DNA from: Aquatica leii | Taxonomy: Eukaryota; Arthropoda; Insecta; Coleoptera; Lampyridae | DNA length: 64,000 nt | Assembly (NCBI GenBank): GCA_035610365.1 | Contig: CM069435.1 | Location: forward strand, 9,698,001 to 9,762,000 | Direction: 5' to 3' | In this document: in pieces, positions 12,156 to 21,639 of the stretch | Layout: each line of letters begins with the position of its first letter | Numbering within the stretch: position 1 is the first letter of the stretch | Translations under genes and position numbers: made by a program | Notes under the pieces: generated by a model | What the model was told of the DNA's origin: nothing | Databases searched by the model: none | What the model saw: the letters and a program-made list of their open reading frames with translations, nothing else

Positions 12156-12960
12156 AACTGATCTGACCTTTTGCTTAACTGCTGACACAGGATCAGGGAG
12201 ACCATTCTAATTTAATTAGTGATAGAATAATACGATTATTTTGGCAGGAGATGTGATTTGCATGTAATAAAGACTGTTTTGTTAACAAAATTCATTGCGC
12301 ACAGTGCAAAAAAAAACGATTGAAAAAATAATATATAACGTTGTGCGTAAATTATATATTCACTGCTCCATATATTTTTAAATTTTATACGAGTGTTTTT
12401 GAGTTTTCCTGTTGTCAGTATTAATCCTTGAAATTTGTGTTAAGTCATCTCATAAGTAACTATTTAGTTTATATATCGTGGGCAGTAATGGATTAATGAT
12501 TAACTGTTGATAGGATAAGATTTTTTTTCAATTTTTTTTATACTCGAAAATTTACAATAAAGTGTAGCCCTCAACATTTAGCTTTAATTTTTTATGATGG
12601 TTAGAACAGTATTTATGATTGAGTTTATGATTTGTAACAGTTTGCTTATTTTAATATTATATGGGAAATTATAGTTCTAATCACTATGGTGTTGCCAGAT
12701 TGAATTTTCGCTGGCAATTTTAAATATTTTTCGATAGTAAATACTTTGAAAAATGATTTTGATTTTTTAAATAAATAAACAAGAAGTTGTATAAACACAT
12801 TTGTTTTATTATTTTCTACCATTTTTTTTTTTGATGTAAAGATATACCAGGAAGTATTATAAATATTTTAGTTTAGGTTTTTTACGTAGTTTTGTAGATT
12901 TTTTAAGTCCAGTGTTTTTTGAAAAAGCAGTTTTTTATTTCACTTACAAAATGTTGAGAA
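12156..12960 (+). other. LSM14 3' UTR and downstream sequence
   Basis: AT-rich sequence after the stop codon with several AATAAA-type signals (for example near 12266, 12557 and 12773), any of which could be the polyadenylation signal. No further gene is visible. Confidence 0.45.
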
Positions 12961-12969
12961 TTTAGAGCC

Positions 12970-13083
12970 ATGTGGTTTCAACAAGACGGTGTTACCGCAC
13001 ACAGCACGCAAACTGATTTATTAAGGACACATCTGAGCTTTTTGGACTTTCCCGAAAATATTTCAAGTAATTGGTGTATTTGA
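12970..13083 (+). pseudogene. mariner-type transposase fragment
   Basis: A 37-codon frame begins MWFQQDGVTAHSTQTDLLRT. The WFQQDGATAHTAR block, with the second catalytic Asp, is the most conserved stretch of a large insect mariner/Tc1-like (IS630) family. The similarity fades after about 20 residues and a stop follows, so this is a truncated remnant. Confidence 0.65.
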
Positions 13084-13089
13084 GATCAT

Positions 13090-14215
13090 TCAAAAGGTCC
13101 GCCAAGAACTAGTTATAAATAAATATATAAAACAACATTGATGTTTTACGTCTGAAGGGGTTTTTTGGTGGTGTTTTCGCAAACAACGCACCGCTTCCAC
13201 TACGTGGAAGATAAATTGAACTTGTATAACATTATTATTTATGCGTTTAATTTTTTTAGGGATAGGTACAAGGTTAGGTGCACTGACGATTAGATTAAAT
13301 CGTATCAGTCGGTGGTCACGTCCACCCACGAAGTTTTCCACACATCGCCCTCGTTTGTCGGTCACCAGGGAATGCCAAAGATGATAATTGGAATGCCTCT
13401 TAGTTCATTAAGAATTTTGTCTAAGTGTTGGAGATGCCGACGATTGCCAAGGAGGTGTTTCCAACCGTAATCGTGATTACTGCATTGTAGTCATTTATTA
13501 AATGGCTGAGTGTCACCACTTCGACAGGTTTCGAATTATTGAAAACAATAGCCGAGTAATAAATACAGCATAGAAGAGGATGCGGCAAGTTGAAGGGTGC
13601 AGCCGCACCATCGAGCTTGTACCCTGTCAATATTATGGTCGGAAAAGAAATTGGTTGCTTCGAAGGTCGCAACACGTGAGTTGCGAATATTCATTTGTGC
13701 GAATCTCAAAGTTAATTGAGTGTCCTCAAAGTCCATAATCGGAGTTTGATATTTTGGCGACGGGTTTTTTCAGGTACGCTGGGCAGGTGTTAGAGGTCGC
13801 CTTATGCTTGACGACGTCTTTATGGTCAAAGCGAGCGCAGTTTGCGCATGTCGGGTTGACTGTGAGTCGCTTTTACAGTTGAAGGAGTGGCCATATTTCT
13901 GACAGATGAAACAACGGAGTTACTCGGATATGGTCATTGGGCCGGCACAAATACCAGGCTACGTACACACAACACGATGCCAAAAGGTATCGTCGAACTT
14001 CCGGGTGGACCTCAAGGATCCAAGGGCAATTAGCTTTGTCTCTAAGACCAAAGCGTAACTGAACTTTGAGGTGCTCATTAGTGAGATGAAGCACTTCATC
14101 GGAAGCGTCATGGAAGTTATGTGAAATGATAGCCTTTTTCACCTGTTCAGGGGAGAGGTTTGAATGAACGGATAGAAATTCGAGGAAACTAGTTGCTTTG
14201 GGATTTAACCACAAG
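13090..14215 (-). pseudogene. Non-LTR retrotransposon remnant (ORF1 zinc knuckle and start of endonuclease)
   Basis: On the minus strand, 14214-13873 encodes an ORF1 segment (LSPEQVKKAIISH, LRFGLRDKANCPWILEV) leading in a shifted frame to a CCHC knuckle, CFICQKYGHSFNC (about 13860-13915), then a CPAYL block. Upstream-of-endonuclease sequence RFAQMNIRNSRVATFEA (about 13690) marks the start of ORF2, and DHRLIRFNL near 13310 matches the end of an AP-endonuclease domain, where SDH+LI is the active-site block. Frames shift repeatedly and no RT is present. The endonuclease start resembles the R1/LOA type, but I cannot assign a clade firmly. Confidence 0.6.
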
Positions 14216-14265
14216 GCTGGCTTTATCGTGGATGAGCGCAGGTATAATAATTATAATAACTAATA

Positions 14266-14554
14266 CAGGCGCGGCTCCAGCAGTTTATTTCGGTGGGGGC
14301 TCCATCAGTTTACAGCGGAGGGGGGCTCATTACATTTTTAAATAATAATGTATTGAATATGGCATTAATATAAAATTGAATAACACTTCGTTATGCACCA
14401 AGCTTTTACTTGCAAGCGATAAAGCATCATAAATTATACAACTATTAAAAAAAGCGAATGTATTACATACAAAGTGAGAAAAACTTCAGTATTATTTTCA
14501 ATGTCGGGGGGGGGGGCCATAGCCCCCCCGGCCCCCCCTCTGAAGCCGCGCCTG
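14266..14554. mobile_element. hAT-type MITE with TIRs and near-matching 8-bp TSDs
   Basis: The 289-bp unit begins CAGGCGCGGCTCCAG and ends CTGAAGCCGCGCCTG: 15-bp terminal inverted repeats with one mismatch, and CAGG...CCTG ends typical of hAT elements. Flanking octamers AACTAATA (14258-14265) and CATTAATA (14555-14562) agree at six of eight positions, as expected for an old 8-bp target duplication. There is no coding capacity. A long G run followed by a C run lies near 14507-14537. It abuts the Gypsy LTR that starts at 14571. Confidence 0.85.
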
Positions 14555-14570
14555 CATTAATATAACGTAT

Positions 14571-14849
14571 TGTAACAAATTTTATTATTAAAACTAATTT
14601 ATTTAAACTACTACTAAAAATATGTACACGTGTAAACTAACCGAACTAATTAAATCTAAGGAAATATAATAAAAACACTTACACTATAATTTATGTATAA
14701 TGCTATCACTTACACGAAGATAAGATAAAGTCCGCGGATAACTAATTAACACTTATTGTTTGTTTACACGTAAGTCACGTACAAGATTATACTCCGTATA
14801 TTTATCTGCACATACACGTTAATTACTTATTTATTTCAACTCGAATAAT
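14571..14849 (-). repeat. 3' LTR of the macro-domain Gypsy element
   Basis: Near-identical to 20727-21000, including the run ACTACTACTAAAAATATG and the stretch ACGAAGATAAGATAAAGTCC. A 5-base CACGT near 14778 is absent from the other copy. Confidence 0.9.
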
Positions 14850-15040
14850 CTTCTTAACAATGCCGTCTTCACATTACTGGAATAACTCCCCTCGGATTTG
14901 TTTGAACATACACTTTGGCAAAACGTTCCCGTATGTTCACCATCCTTCGGTGAACGTTCTAGAAAACCTCGCGAAGGCTTTCGAAGTTGCGAATAACTTC
15001 TCGAACGTTTCATTGCCCCCTTCTTAGGACTGTTCTGTCT
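14831..15040 (-). pseudogene. Tail after the macro domain, reaching the 3' LTR
   Basis: After the macro-domain frame stops at 15040, another minus-strand frame stays open to inside the LTR edge (KKGAMKRSRSYSQLRK ... SEGSYSSNVKTALLRR). It is basic and Ser-rich with no known domain, and overlaps the upstream frame. It may be the frameshifted end of the original polyprotein or chance reading. Confidence 0.35.
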
Positions 15041-16128
15041 CAGAACAGGAGACTGAATGCGACACCGGTAAAAAAGATCGTGGCGATAGCAGCAGCTTTT
15101 TCCATTTCGGCTACTTCCTTGACCATAAAAGTAACAGGCAATGGAGTTTTCCTGACCCGATATTCTTCTTGGTTGGTAACTACAGACCAACACTCGTCTT
15201 CCGAGGAACAGGTGTTCAGTTCCTCGGAAGACGACCTCGAACATGTTTGAACTGTCCTCCAATTCAGTTGATCTAAGCCACAACCAAGGTTGGGTACTGC
15301 CAATTTCTTAACATGATAGAACTCCATTTCTCTCTTGACATTCCATAACGTTCGCCACAGATTTTTGTATAACGGCTTGATACGTGAGTATTTCTTGGTG
15401 ACCAGATAAAAAACGAAGCGTCTGTCACCACGTAGTCTTAAAACTTTTCCGACTGCCGGTTGCTGTCTTCGTAATTCATCTAGCTGCCCAAACTTCTTTT
15501 TAAACACGACTGCAACCCCTCTGGACATGTCAAGATCCTCGCTCACGCAATGTGCGATGGCGTAATCTTTTTGTGTTTGGAACAGGTCTTGTTGTTCCTC
15601 GGTGGTAACTCCGAACCTAGCCTTTCCAGAACCTCCGTATAAGCTCATAAACTTCTCGAACTCCATTCCTTCGATTTGATTCCTGGTTCTGCTGCTTATT
15701 ACTCTGGTTCGGACCTGAACTTGTGTATTGTGGTTATCGCCAGCAAACGGGGCTAGACGATCGACGTGGACCACTTTTGGCTTGCCTCTGGGTGGTTTTC
15801 GGATGCGATATATAACGTCATTAATACGCTGCACGACTTCATAAGGGCCCTCCCATTGCCTTTGCAGCTTCGGCGACAAACCACGTCACCTTTGGGGATT
15901 ATACGACCAGACCATGTCGCCATGTTGAAAACCACCATTTTGCGCCTTGACATCATATCTGGTCTTCGTCCTGTCCCTGGCAATTTGTGTGTTTTTACGG
16001 ACCTCTTCATGTACTTCATCTAGTCTCTTGGTTAGCTTGCTGACGTAATCTTCTCCGGCAACTTCTTCTTCCGGTCTTCGTCCATATTGGAGGTCGCATG
16101 GCAATCGTATTTCGCGACCGAGCATCAC
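15040..16128 (-). pseudogene. Integrase C-terminal domain fused to TARG1/OARD1-like macro domain
   Basis: One reading frame spans 16128-15040 with a single in-frame TGA (15886-15888). The first part is the integrase C-terminal end (LPCDLQYGRRP, RYDVKAQNGGFQHGDMVW, then WEGPYEVVQRINDVIYRIR and KVVHVDRLAPF). In the last 279 codons (15879-15040) residues 98-213 form a macro domain of the TARG1/OARD1 class: DLF, YAIAHCVSEDLDMSRGVAV, FKKKFG, FVFYLVTKKYSR and PNLGCGLDQLNW. The Lys of TKK (codon 15394-15396) and the Asp of GCGLD (codon 15271-15273) correspond to the two catalytic residues of human TARG1 (K84, D125). TARG1 removes ADP-ribose from Glu/Asp side chains. A Ser/Glu-rich stretch and a hydrophobic C-terminus (IATIFFTGVAFSLLF) follow. 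Activity is inferred, not shown. Confidence 0.88.
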
Positions 16129-16253
16129 ACAGGATGGTGTTTGGCCTGTGCTTTCGTGAATGGATGATCGGATGCCATTAGGAAAAGGTGCAAGTACTGA
16201 TCCCAGTCTCTTTGGTGTTCGGACACTACTTTAGCTAAGTACTTGCCCATTGT

Positions 16254-16874
16254 TCAATTCATCCGCTCAACCATGCCATCAGATTGAGGATGGAGAGGCG
16301 TCGTCCTAGTTTTCTTAATTCCCAACAGTCGGCAAACTTCTTGAAACAGCCCAGACTCAAAATTGCGGACTTGATCGGAGTGTAATTTCAATGGAACTCC
16401 AAACTGGCAGAAAAACTCTTTTGCTAATACGTCTACGACTGTAGCTGCTTCTTGATTGGGTATGACGTAGGCCTCGGTCCATTTCGTGAAATAATCCATC
16501 GCCATCAAGATGTATTTATTTCCCGAATCGGATTCTGGGAACGGCCCTGCGATGTCAAGCGCTACTCTTTCCAAAGGACTTCCTACGTTGTGTTGCTTCA
16601 TAGGTGCTATGCGCTTTCTCGCTGGACCATTTTCTGATGCGCAGACCGTGCAATTATGGCATCATTTGATGACGTCCTTTTTGCAGTTCATCCAGTAGAA
16701 TCGTTCTCGCACTTTACCCAATATCTTCTTAATGCCAAAGTGTCCTCCTGATGTCCCATTCTGGAGATGCTTTAACACTTCTGAAACTCTGATCTTCGGC
16801 ACTACCAACCGTAGTCTGTTTCCTGTGCCCTTGACACTTTCTAGGGATTGCTTAAGAAGACCGTCTACTATCAC
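16254..16874 (-). pseudogene. Gypsy integrase zinc-binding and catalytic core region
   Basis: Minus frames 16874-16662 and 16601-16254. The first has the H2C2 region (HLQNGTSGGHFGIKK, FYWMNCKKDV), usually HxxxxGHxGxxKT...YWPxMxxDV. The second has the integrase core: ALDIAGPFPESDSGNKYIL with the first Asp, LHSDQVRNFES with the second, and DGMVERMN with the catalytic Glu, plus TPLHPQS. The two frames are separated by stops near 16602-16661. Confidence 0.85.
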
Positions 16875-16975
16875 GGAGTCCTACTGCGCCCAGTACGCTT
16901 TGACGTTTCTGCCCAAAGCACTCACTCCTTCCCAGGTTGGTTGTCGGCTGCTTTCTTTTCAGTCCAGGAGTAGTC

Positions 16976-17417
16976 TTATTTCAGGATCATTTTCTTGCTC
17001 GCGACGTAACTGCTCAGGTTACCACTCATTATCAACCATAGCAGTTCTCCGGAGGCATTCAACTTTTTCTTCCAGTTGCGAACAATGGCTGCAGTCCGCC
17101 GGACACGGTCTTCTGGACAAGGCAACAGCGTTCCGATGACTGCTTCCGGCACGATCCATCTTGCCACTTGCCCTTCCGGGTTACGGAACTGCAGTAGCAA
17201 TTTTAAATCGGCTTGGTCTGTTTTCAGTAAAAATTTTCGCCCATACAAATATTTCTAGAAATGTTCGATGGACTTGACGACTGTCCCTCCTAGTCACGCA
17301 ATAATTCCTTTTTGGCCTGGATAAAACCTTGCTAAAATACGCGATAACTTTTTCTTGTCCATCTTGATCCTGCGAAAGGACCGCGCCTATAACCAGATTC
17401 CTTGCGTCGGCATCCAA
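16976..17417 (-). pseudogene. Gypsy RNase H region
   Basis: Frame 17417-17181 carries MDADARNLVIGAVLSQ (first catalytic Asp of the RNase H in DA+...GAVLSQ) and VIAYFSKVLSRPKRNYC. Frame 17248-16976 continues with FLLKTDQADLKLLLQFRNPEGQVARWI, the usual +TDHxAL-W block in altered form. The frameshift between them lies near 17240. Confidence 0.8.
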
Positions 17418-17528
17418 AACAAATTTTTCATCTTCTCTTGGATAACTCAGAATCGGCGAAGTGACTAGGGCCTGTTTTAGTTAATGGAAAGGATTTTTGC
17501 AGTCTTCATTTCATCTAAATTCTGCTCT

Positions 17529-18376
17529 TTATTCCGTCGATTTCGTCAAAGGTTTGGCAATATTAGCAAATCCGGGTACAAATCGTCTATAATAGGTGCA
17601 TAACCCAAGGAAACTTCGGACCTGATGTTTGTCGATTGGTCTTGGCCATGCTTGCACTGCTTGGATTTTGCCTGGGTCAGCCTTTACTCCATCTCTAGAT
17701 ACGACGTGGCCAAGGTATTGCACTTCCTTCTTAAATACGTAGCACTTCTTTGGGCTCAGTTTGAGGTTAGCCCCACGTAGTCGCTGGAACACTTCCTTCA
17801 AGTTATTCAAGTGTTCTTCAAACGACCTTCCAACCACGATCACGTCGTCCAGGTAAACCAAGCACGTCTTCCAAGACAATCCGCGCAAGATGGTCTCCAT
17901 CAAACGCTCGAATGTTGTGGGAGCGTTAGACAGGCCACAAACCAGTTCCGATCGTAAAAGCTGTCTTTTCACGATCCTTGGGTTCCAATTCTACCTGCCA
18001 GTAACCACTCTTTAAATTTAACGTGGAAAACACTGGGATCCTGACAGAGTGTCTAGCGTATCGTCAATTCTGGGTAAAGGGTAGCTGTCCTTTTTGGTGA
18101 CGTCGTTTAGCTGCCTGTAGTCTACGCAAAACCTCGTTAATCCATCTTTCTTCTATACGTGTACCACTGGGGATGCCGATGGGCTACTTTCACGCCTTCT
18201 CTCTCCATATCCGTAATTATTTGTTCGGCTTCCTCTCTTTTCGCCAAAGGAAGTCTTCGTGGATGTTGTCGTATCGGCCGAGCGTCTCCGGTATTAGTTT
18301 TATGTTTCACCACGTCAGTTCTTCCTTTGGAGCCACTCTCCAGCGCGAACACATCTTGATACTCTTGGATCAACAC
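17529..18376 (-). pseudogene. Gypsy reverse transcriptase (two broken frames)
   Basis: Frame 18376-18137 is the RT N-terminal thumb/finger entry (QEYQDVFALES, IRQHPRRLPLAKREEAEQII). After a frame-broken region, 17972-17529 has GLSNAPTTFERLME, the catalytic YLDDVIVVGRSFEEHL (Asp pair at about 17844-17849) and LKLSPKKCYVFKKEVQYLGH, with PRPIDKHQVRSFLGL following. This block order is standard for Ty3/Gypsy RT. Stops between 17973 and 18136 destroy the frame. Confidence 0.88.
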
Positions 18377-18383
18377 TTTAACT

Positions 18384-19090
18384 TTAGCCAGCTGGTTCTT
18401 GGCTGAGGTTTTGGCATTTGGTGGTAAGAATGTCGAATAGATGTTGTGGACACTTCTTCGGCGACGTATCTTCGTTCGACTTCACGCATCTCACAATTTG
18501 TGATACTGGCGTGCATTGGCCTACCACGGTCTTCTTTTTCAACGTTACAGGATCTGAATTGATGTTTAAGATCCTCACTGGAATCGTGTTCTTTACTCGT
18601 ACTAAAGTTCTGCCAACGAATAGTCCCTTTTCAACTAAACCGCCCTCCATTGGTTCAATCGCGCTTATGTAGCCTTCCCGGACATTTCCATCCAGGCGTG
18701 CCATCACCACACTTTCCGACCTTGCAGGCAGAATCACGTCTTCACTCAATAAGACTCGCACGGCTGCCTTCTCTGACGAATGAAAAGGAATTTCTTCATT
18801 GTCGATTTTCAGGACATCGTTCTTTATATCCAAATGGAACCCATACTTCTTTATCACGTCCATTCTCAGGATAACTTCTTCCGTGATGTCGGCTACCAGT
18901 ACTTGATGGTCGAGTACTCCATTTCCCAAACCAATGGTTACTTTAACTTGTCCGTGAGTAGGTATTTCTTCGCCCGTCGCTGTTTGAAGTCGTACTGTTA
19001 CTGGTGATGTCTTCTCGTTTTCCAATAAGATGTCAGGACGAATGATGGTCTTCGTCGTTCCTGTGTCAACTAGTAACTGGACGCTTCTTT
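18384..19090 (-). pseudogene. Gypsy retropepsin and spacer
   Basis: Upstream of the open frame 19025-18384 the same reading contains VQLLVDTGTTKTIIRP, with the catalytic DTG at 19059-19067, then VEEVILRMDVIKKYGF-type sequence forming the second protease block. The remaining ~130 codons are a linker to RT (EGYISAIEPM, CTPVSQIVRCVKSNED), as seen in many insect Gypsy polyproteins. Confidence 0.8.
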
Positions 19091-20361
19091 TATTGATCTT
19101 TCCATCGAAATAAATTGCAATTCCTTCATCGGCGATGCTATTTGAATTGTAATCTCCGGAGCTTGACTACATAAGATTACTTTTTGTTTCTTTTGGTCGC
19201 CTCGTTCCAAATTTTCGAGCGCTCTTCTTGTCCTCTTCTTAGGTTTAGTACAATGCCGCATTTCACCGCAGTTCAAAGTTGTCACTCTTCTTTCCTGAAG
19301 TATTCGTCGCGCTATCTCCTCGATGCTTTCCAGTGTCTGCACGGGTACTTTTGCAGCACAGCAGAATCTATGACTGTCTCGTTGCGATGCTTGTTTTGCT
19401 GCTTCAATCTCCAAAGCATGCACCAAAGCGTCATCCAATGTCTTCGGTCAAGCTAACCGGAGAGTCTGCTGCGTTGTCTCGGAGGCCGTCTACCAAGGTT
19501 TGAATAGCCCACTGCTCCAAGAAGGTATCTGGCGCTGTAGGATACGCAAGCCGTGTTAATCTGGCGATGTTAGCCTCAAACTCTTGAAAACTTTTGGCAT
19601 ATTTTTGAACCCGACTTTTAATTTGAGCTTGATACACCTTTGAAGATGAGCATCTCTATATCTCATTTCTAAAGGTAAAATTAAGAGTTCCTAATTTTCT
19701 TGTCAAGAGCTTCTCCACGTAAGGACACTATTAAAGACGTCGCTTTATGCTTGTTGTTCCAACCATTAGCTGTAGCTGTGGCTTCAAACTGCTTGTAGTA
19801 GGTGGACCATGGAACTTTACCATCAAAATTTGGAGGTACAACTTTAAACTTGTGAGTGTTTTTTTTCCGATGGTCCATTATTAAATATTCGCTCGACACG
19901 ATTCCTTCACCATGGCAAATCATTTGGTTCATTCTTTCTTCAAGCAGTTTCATTCTATCCCCTATTTTGTCATTCATAGATTCGCAAATTTCTTCTTTTA
20001 AATTTAACATATCTGTTTGGGTTTCCTATTGAACAATTTTTATTTGATTTTCAATGCTCGTTTGTATTTCTTCTTTGAAACGCCTAGAATTTTCCATCAA
20101 TTTTTCTTCTATCTTCTGGGTATTTTCAAATAATTTTTCTTCAATTTTCTAAGAATTTTCGTAAAACTTTTCTTCAATTTTTCTAAAGTTTTCTTCCATT
20201 TTCTGCGAATTTTCGTAAAACTTTTCTTCCATTTTTCTAGAATTTTCTTCCATTTTCTGAGAATTTTCGCCCATTTTTCTATTATTTTCTTCCATATTTT
20301 TATTCATTGATTCTTGACCATTTTTTATTGAATCAAGAAATTTAAATAGTTTTGCATCCAT
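19070..20361 (-). pseudogene. Gypsy gag with coiled-coil N-terminus
   Basis: The start is at 20361 (MDAKLFKFLDSIKNGQ). The N-terminal part is a run of short repeats of the kind KMEENSRKMEEKFYEN, strongly predicted as coiled coil; the frame continues with in-frame stops to 19681, where VVPPNFDGKVPWSTYYKQFE and NNKHKATSLIVSLRGEAL are typical of Gypsy capsid. Frames 19637-19431 and 19438-19070 continue the capsid and a damaged zinc knuckle (LNCGEMRHCTKPKKR). Gag would assemble the virus-like particle. Confidence 0.8.
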
Positions 20362-20726
20362 CTTAACTGCTTGCGAACCGACATAAATTTAAATATAACA
20401 CTAATAAAAAGTTTAAACACACTACTTTTTAAAATGCAATTTTTGTATAACACAAGATTTTAATAACGATCGACTTGTTAATATTAACCCACTAGTGTAC
20501 AGGAACGAATATAATTAATATCGCGATCACGCACTTGTTAAAAGAAAAAGTTTAATAAACACTATATCAAATTACCAACTGTAATATCGTCCCACGTCTG
20601 ATAAGAATGAAACAATTTTTAAAACGAAGCGAATTTAACTTACGAGTTACTATTTATTACGGGAGCGGTATTAAATTACTACTATTAATTACACTATAAA
20701 TCGCGACCGCGCACCGTGACACCACT

Positions 20727-21000
20727 TGTAACGAATTTTATCATTAAAACTAATGTATTTAAACTACTACTAAAAATATGTACACGTTTAAACTAACCGA
20801 ACTAATTAAATCTAAGGAAATATAATAAAAACACTTACACTATAATTTATGTATAACACTATCACTTACACGAAGATAAGATAAAGTCCGTGGATAACTA
20901 TTTAACACTGATTGTTTATTTATACGTAAGTACAAGATTATACTCCGTATATTTATCTGCACTCACGCGTTAATTACTTATTTATTTCAACTTGAATAAT
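20727..21000 (-). repeat. 5' LTR of the macro-domain Gypsy element
   Basis: Partner of the LTR at 14571-14849. Just inside it on the coding strand the sequence AGTGGTGTCACGGTGCGCGG occupies the primer-binding-site position (TGG two bases in); I cannot name the tRNA with confidence. Confidence 0.9.
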
Positions 21001-21450
21001 ATATGAAGATAACCAAAGTTGTCTAAAGTTTATTAAAACTAAGGGATTCTCAAATCGCAGTAAGCACATTGATAGAAATTCAAAGTTTGTAAATCACGTG
21101 GATTAACAACTCATATGTACTTACTGTCCCACAGATCAGATCCCAGGCAGCACATTACGTTTTATTGTCGTCAAAATTACGTAGGGTAAGTGCTCCAAAA
21201 ATCGCCCCGGTTCCTTACATCGCCTAGTCCTATCTATAGACTATTATGTGCGTTACAGCGAATGTATTCAGTAAAGTTGACGTCATGTGATCTAAAAACA
21301 CGCGGCGCTAGTCGCCAGTATTCTTCGAGTGGCAACAGTACTCATAGTGTTTCTGAAAAATTTGAAATTGTAGGTAAGTTATTTTTGCAACCATTAAAAT
21401 CTGAATTTGTTTTTATTGACGTGTGTTTTTAATACCGTCTACGTACCTGA

Positions 21451-21480
21451 TCCTAATATCGCACATAGGCGATATTAGGA
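21451..21480. repeat. Perfect 12-bp inverted repeat in the pogo 5' region
   Basis: TCCTAATATCGC - ACATAG - GCGATATTAGGA, a perfect palindrome with a 6-base loop. The same GCGATATTAGGAAC word occurs in weaker copies near both transposon ends. Confidence 0.85.
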
Positions 21481-21639
21481 ACACAAGATCTTACACTTTT
21501 TCTTTTATGTTCTTTTCTAGAATTCTTTAGAAGTCTATTAAATTGTTGTTTTTTTTTGTTATAGATCCTGTTATGAGATGTCGGTGAAGGGGAAAAAAAG
21601 ACAAACTTGGAGCAAGTTTTAAGGGTGCATGTATTGCTG

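Larger units (their letters stand above)
14571..21000 (-). mobile_element. Ty3/Gypsy LTR retrotransposon carrying a macro domain
   Basis: A 6.4-kb minus-strand element flanked by two ~275-bp LTRs (5' LTR 20727-21000, 3' LTR 14571-14849). From right to left it encodes coiled-coil gag, retropepsin, RT with YLDD, RNase H, H2C2 zinc motif, integrase core, integrase C-terminal domain and a TARG1/OARD1-like macro domain fused in frame. Counting by eye, the LTRs differ by about 15 substitutions and one 5-bp gap (roughly 5-6%). Several frameshifts and stops break gag and pol, so the copy is dead. LTR outer ends are TGTAAC on the integrase-distal side and GAATAAT on the other; a target duplication is not evident. 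Confidence 0.92.

Noticed and set aside
15040-15590. The macro domain as a host OARD1 gene overlapping the retrotransposon
   Set aside because: It continues the integrase reading frame, has no introns or own conserved N-terminus, and lies between paired LTRs in pol orientation.
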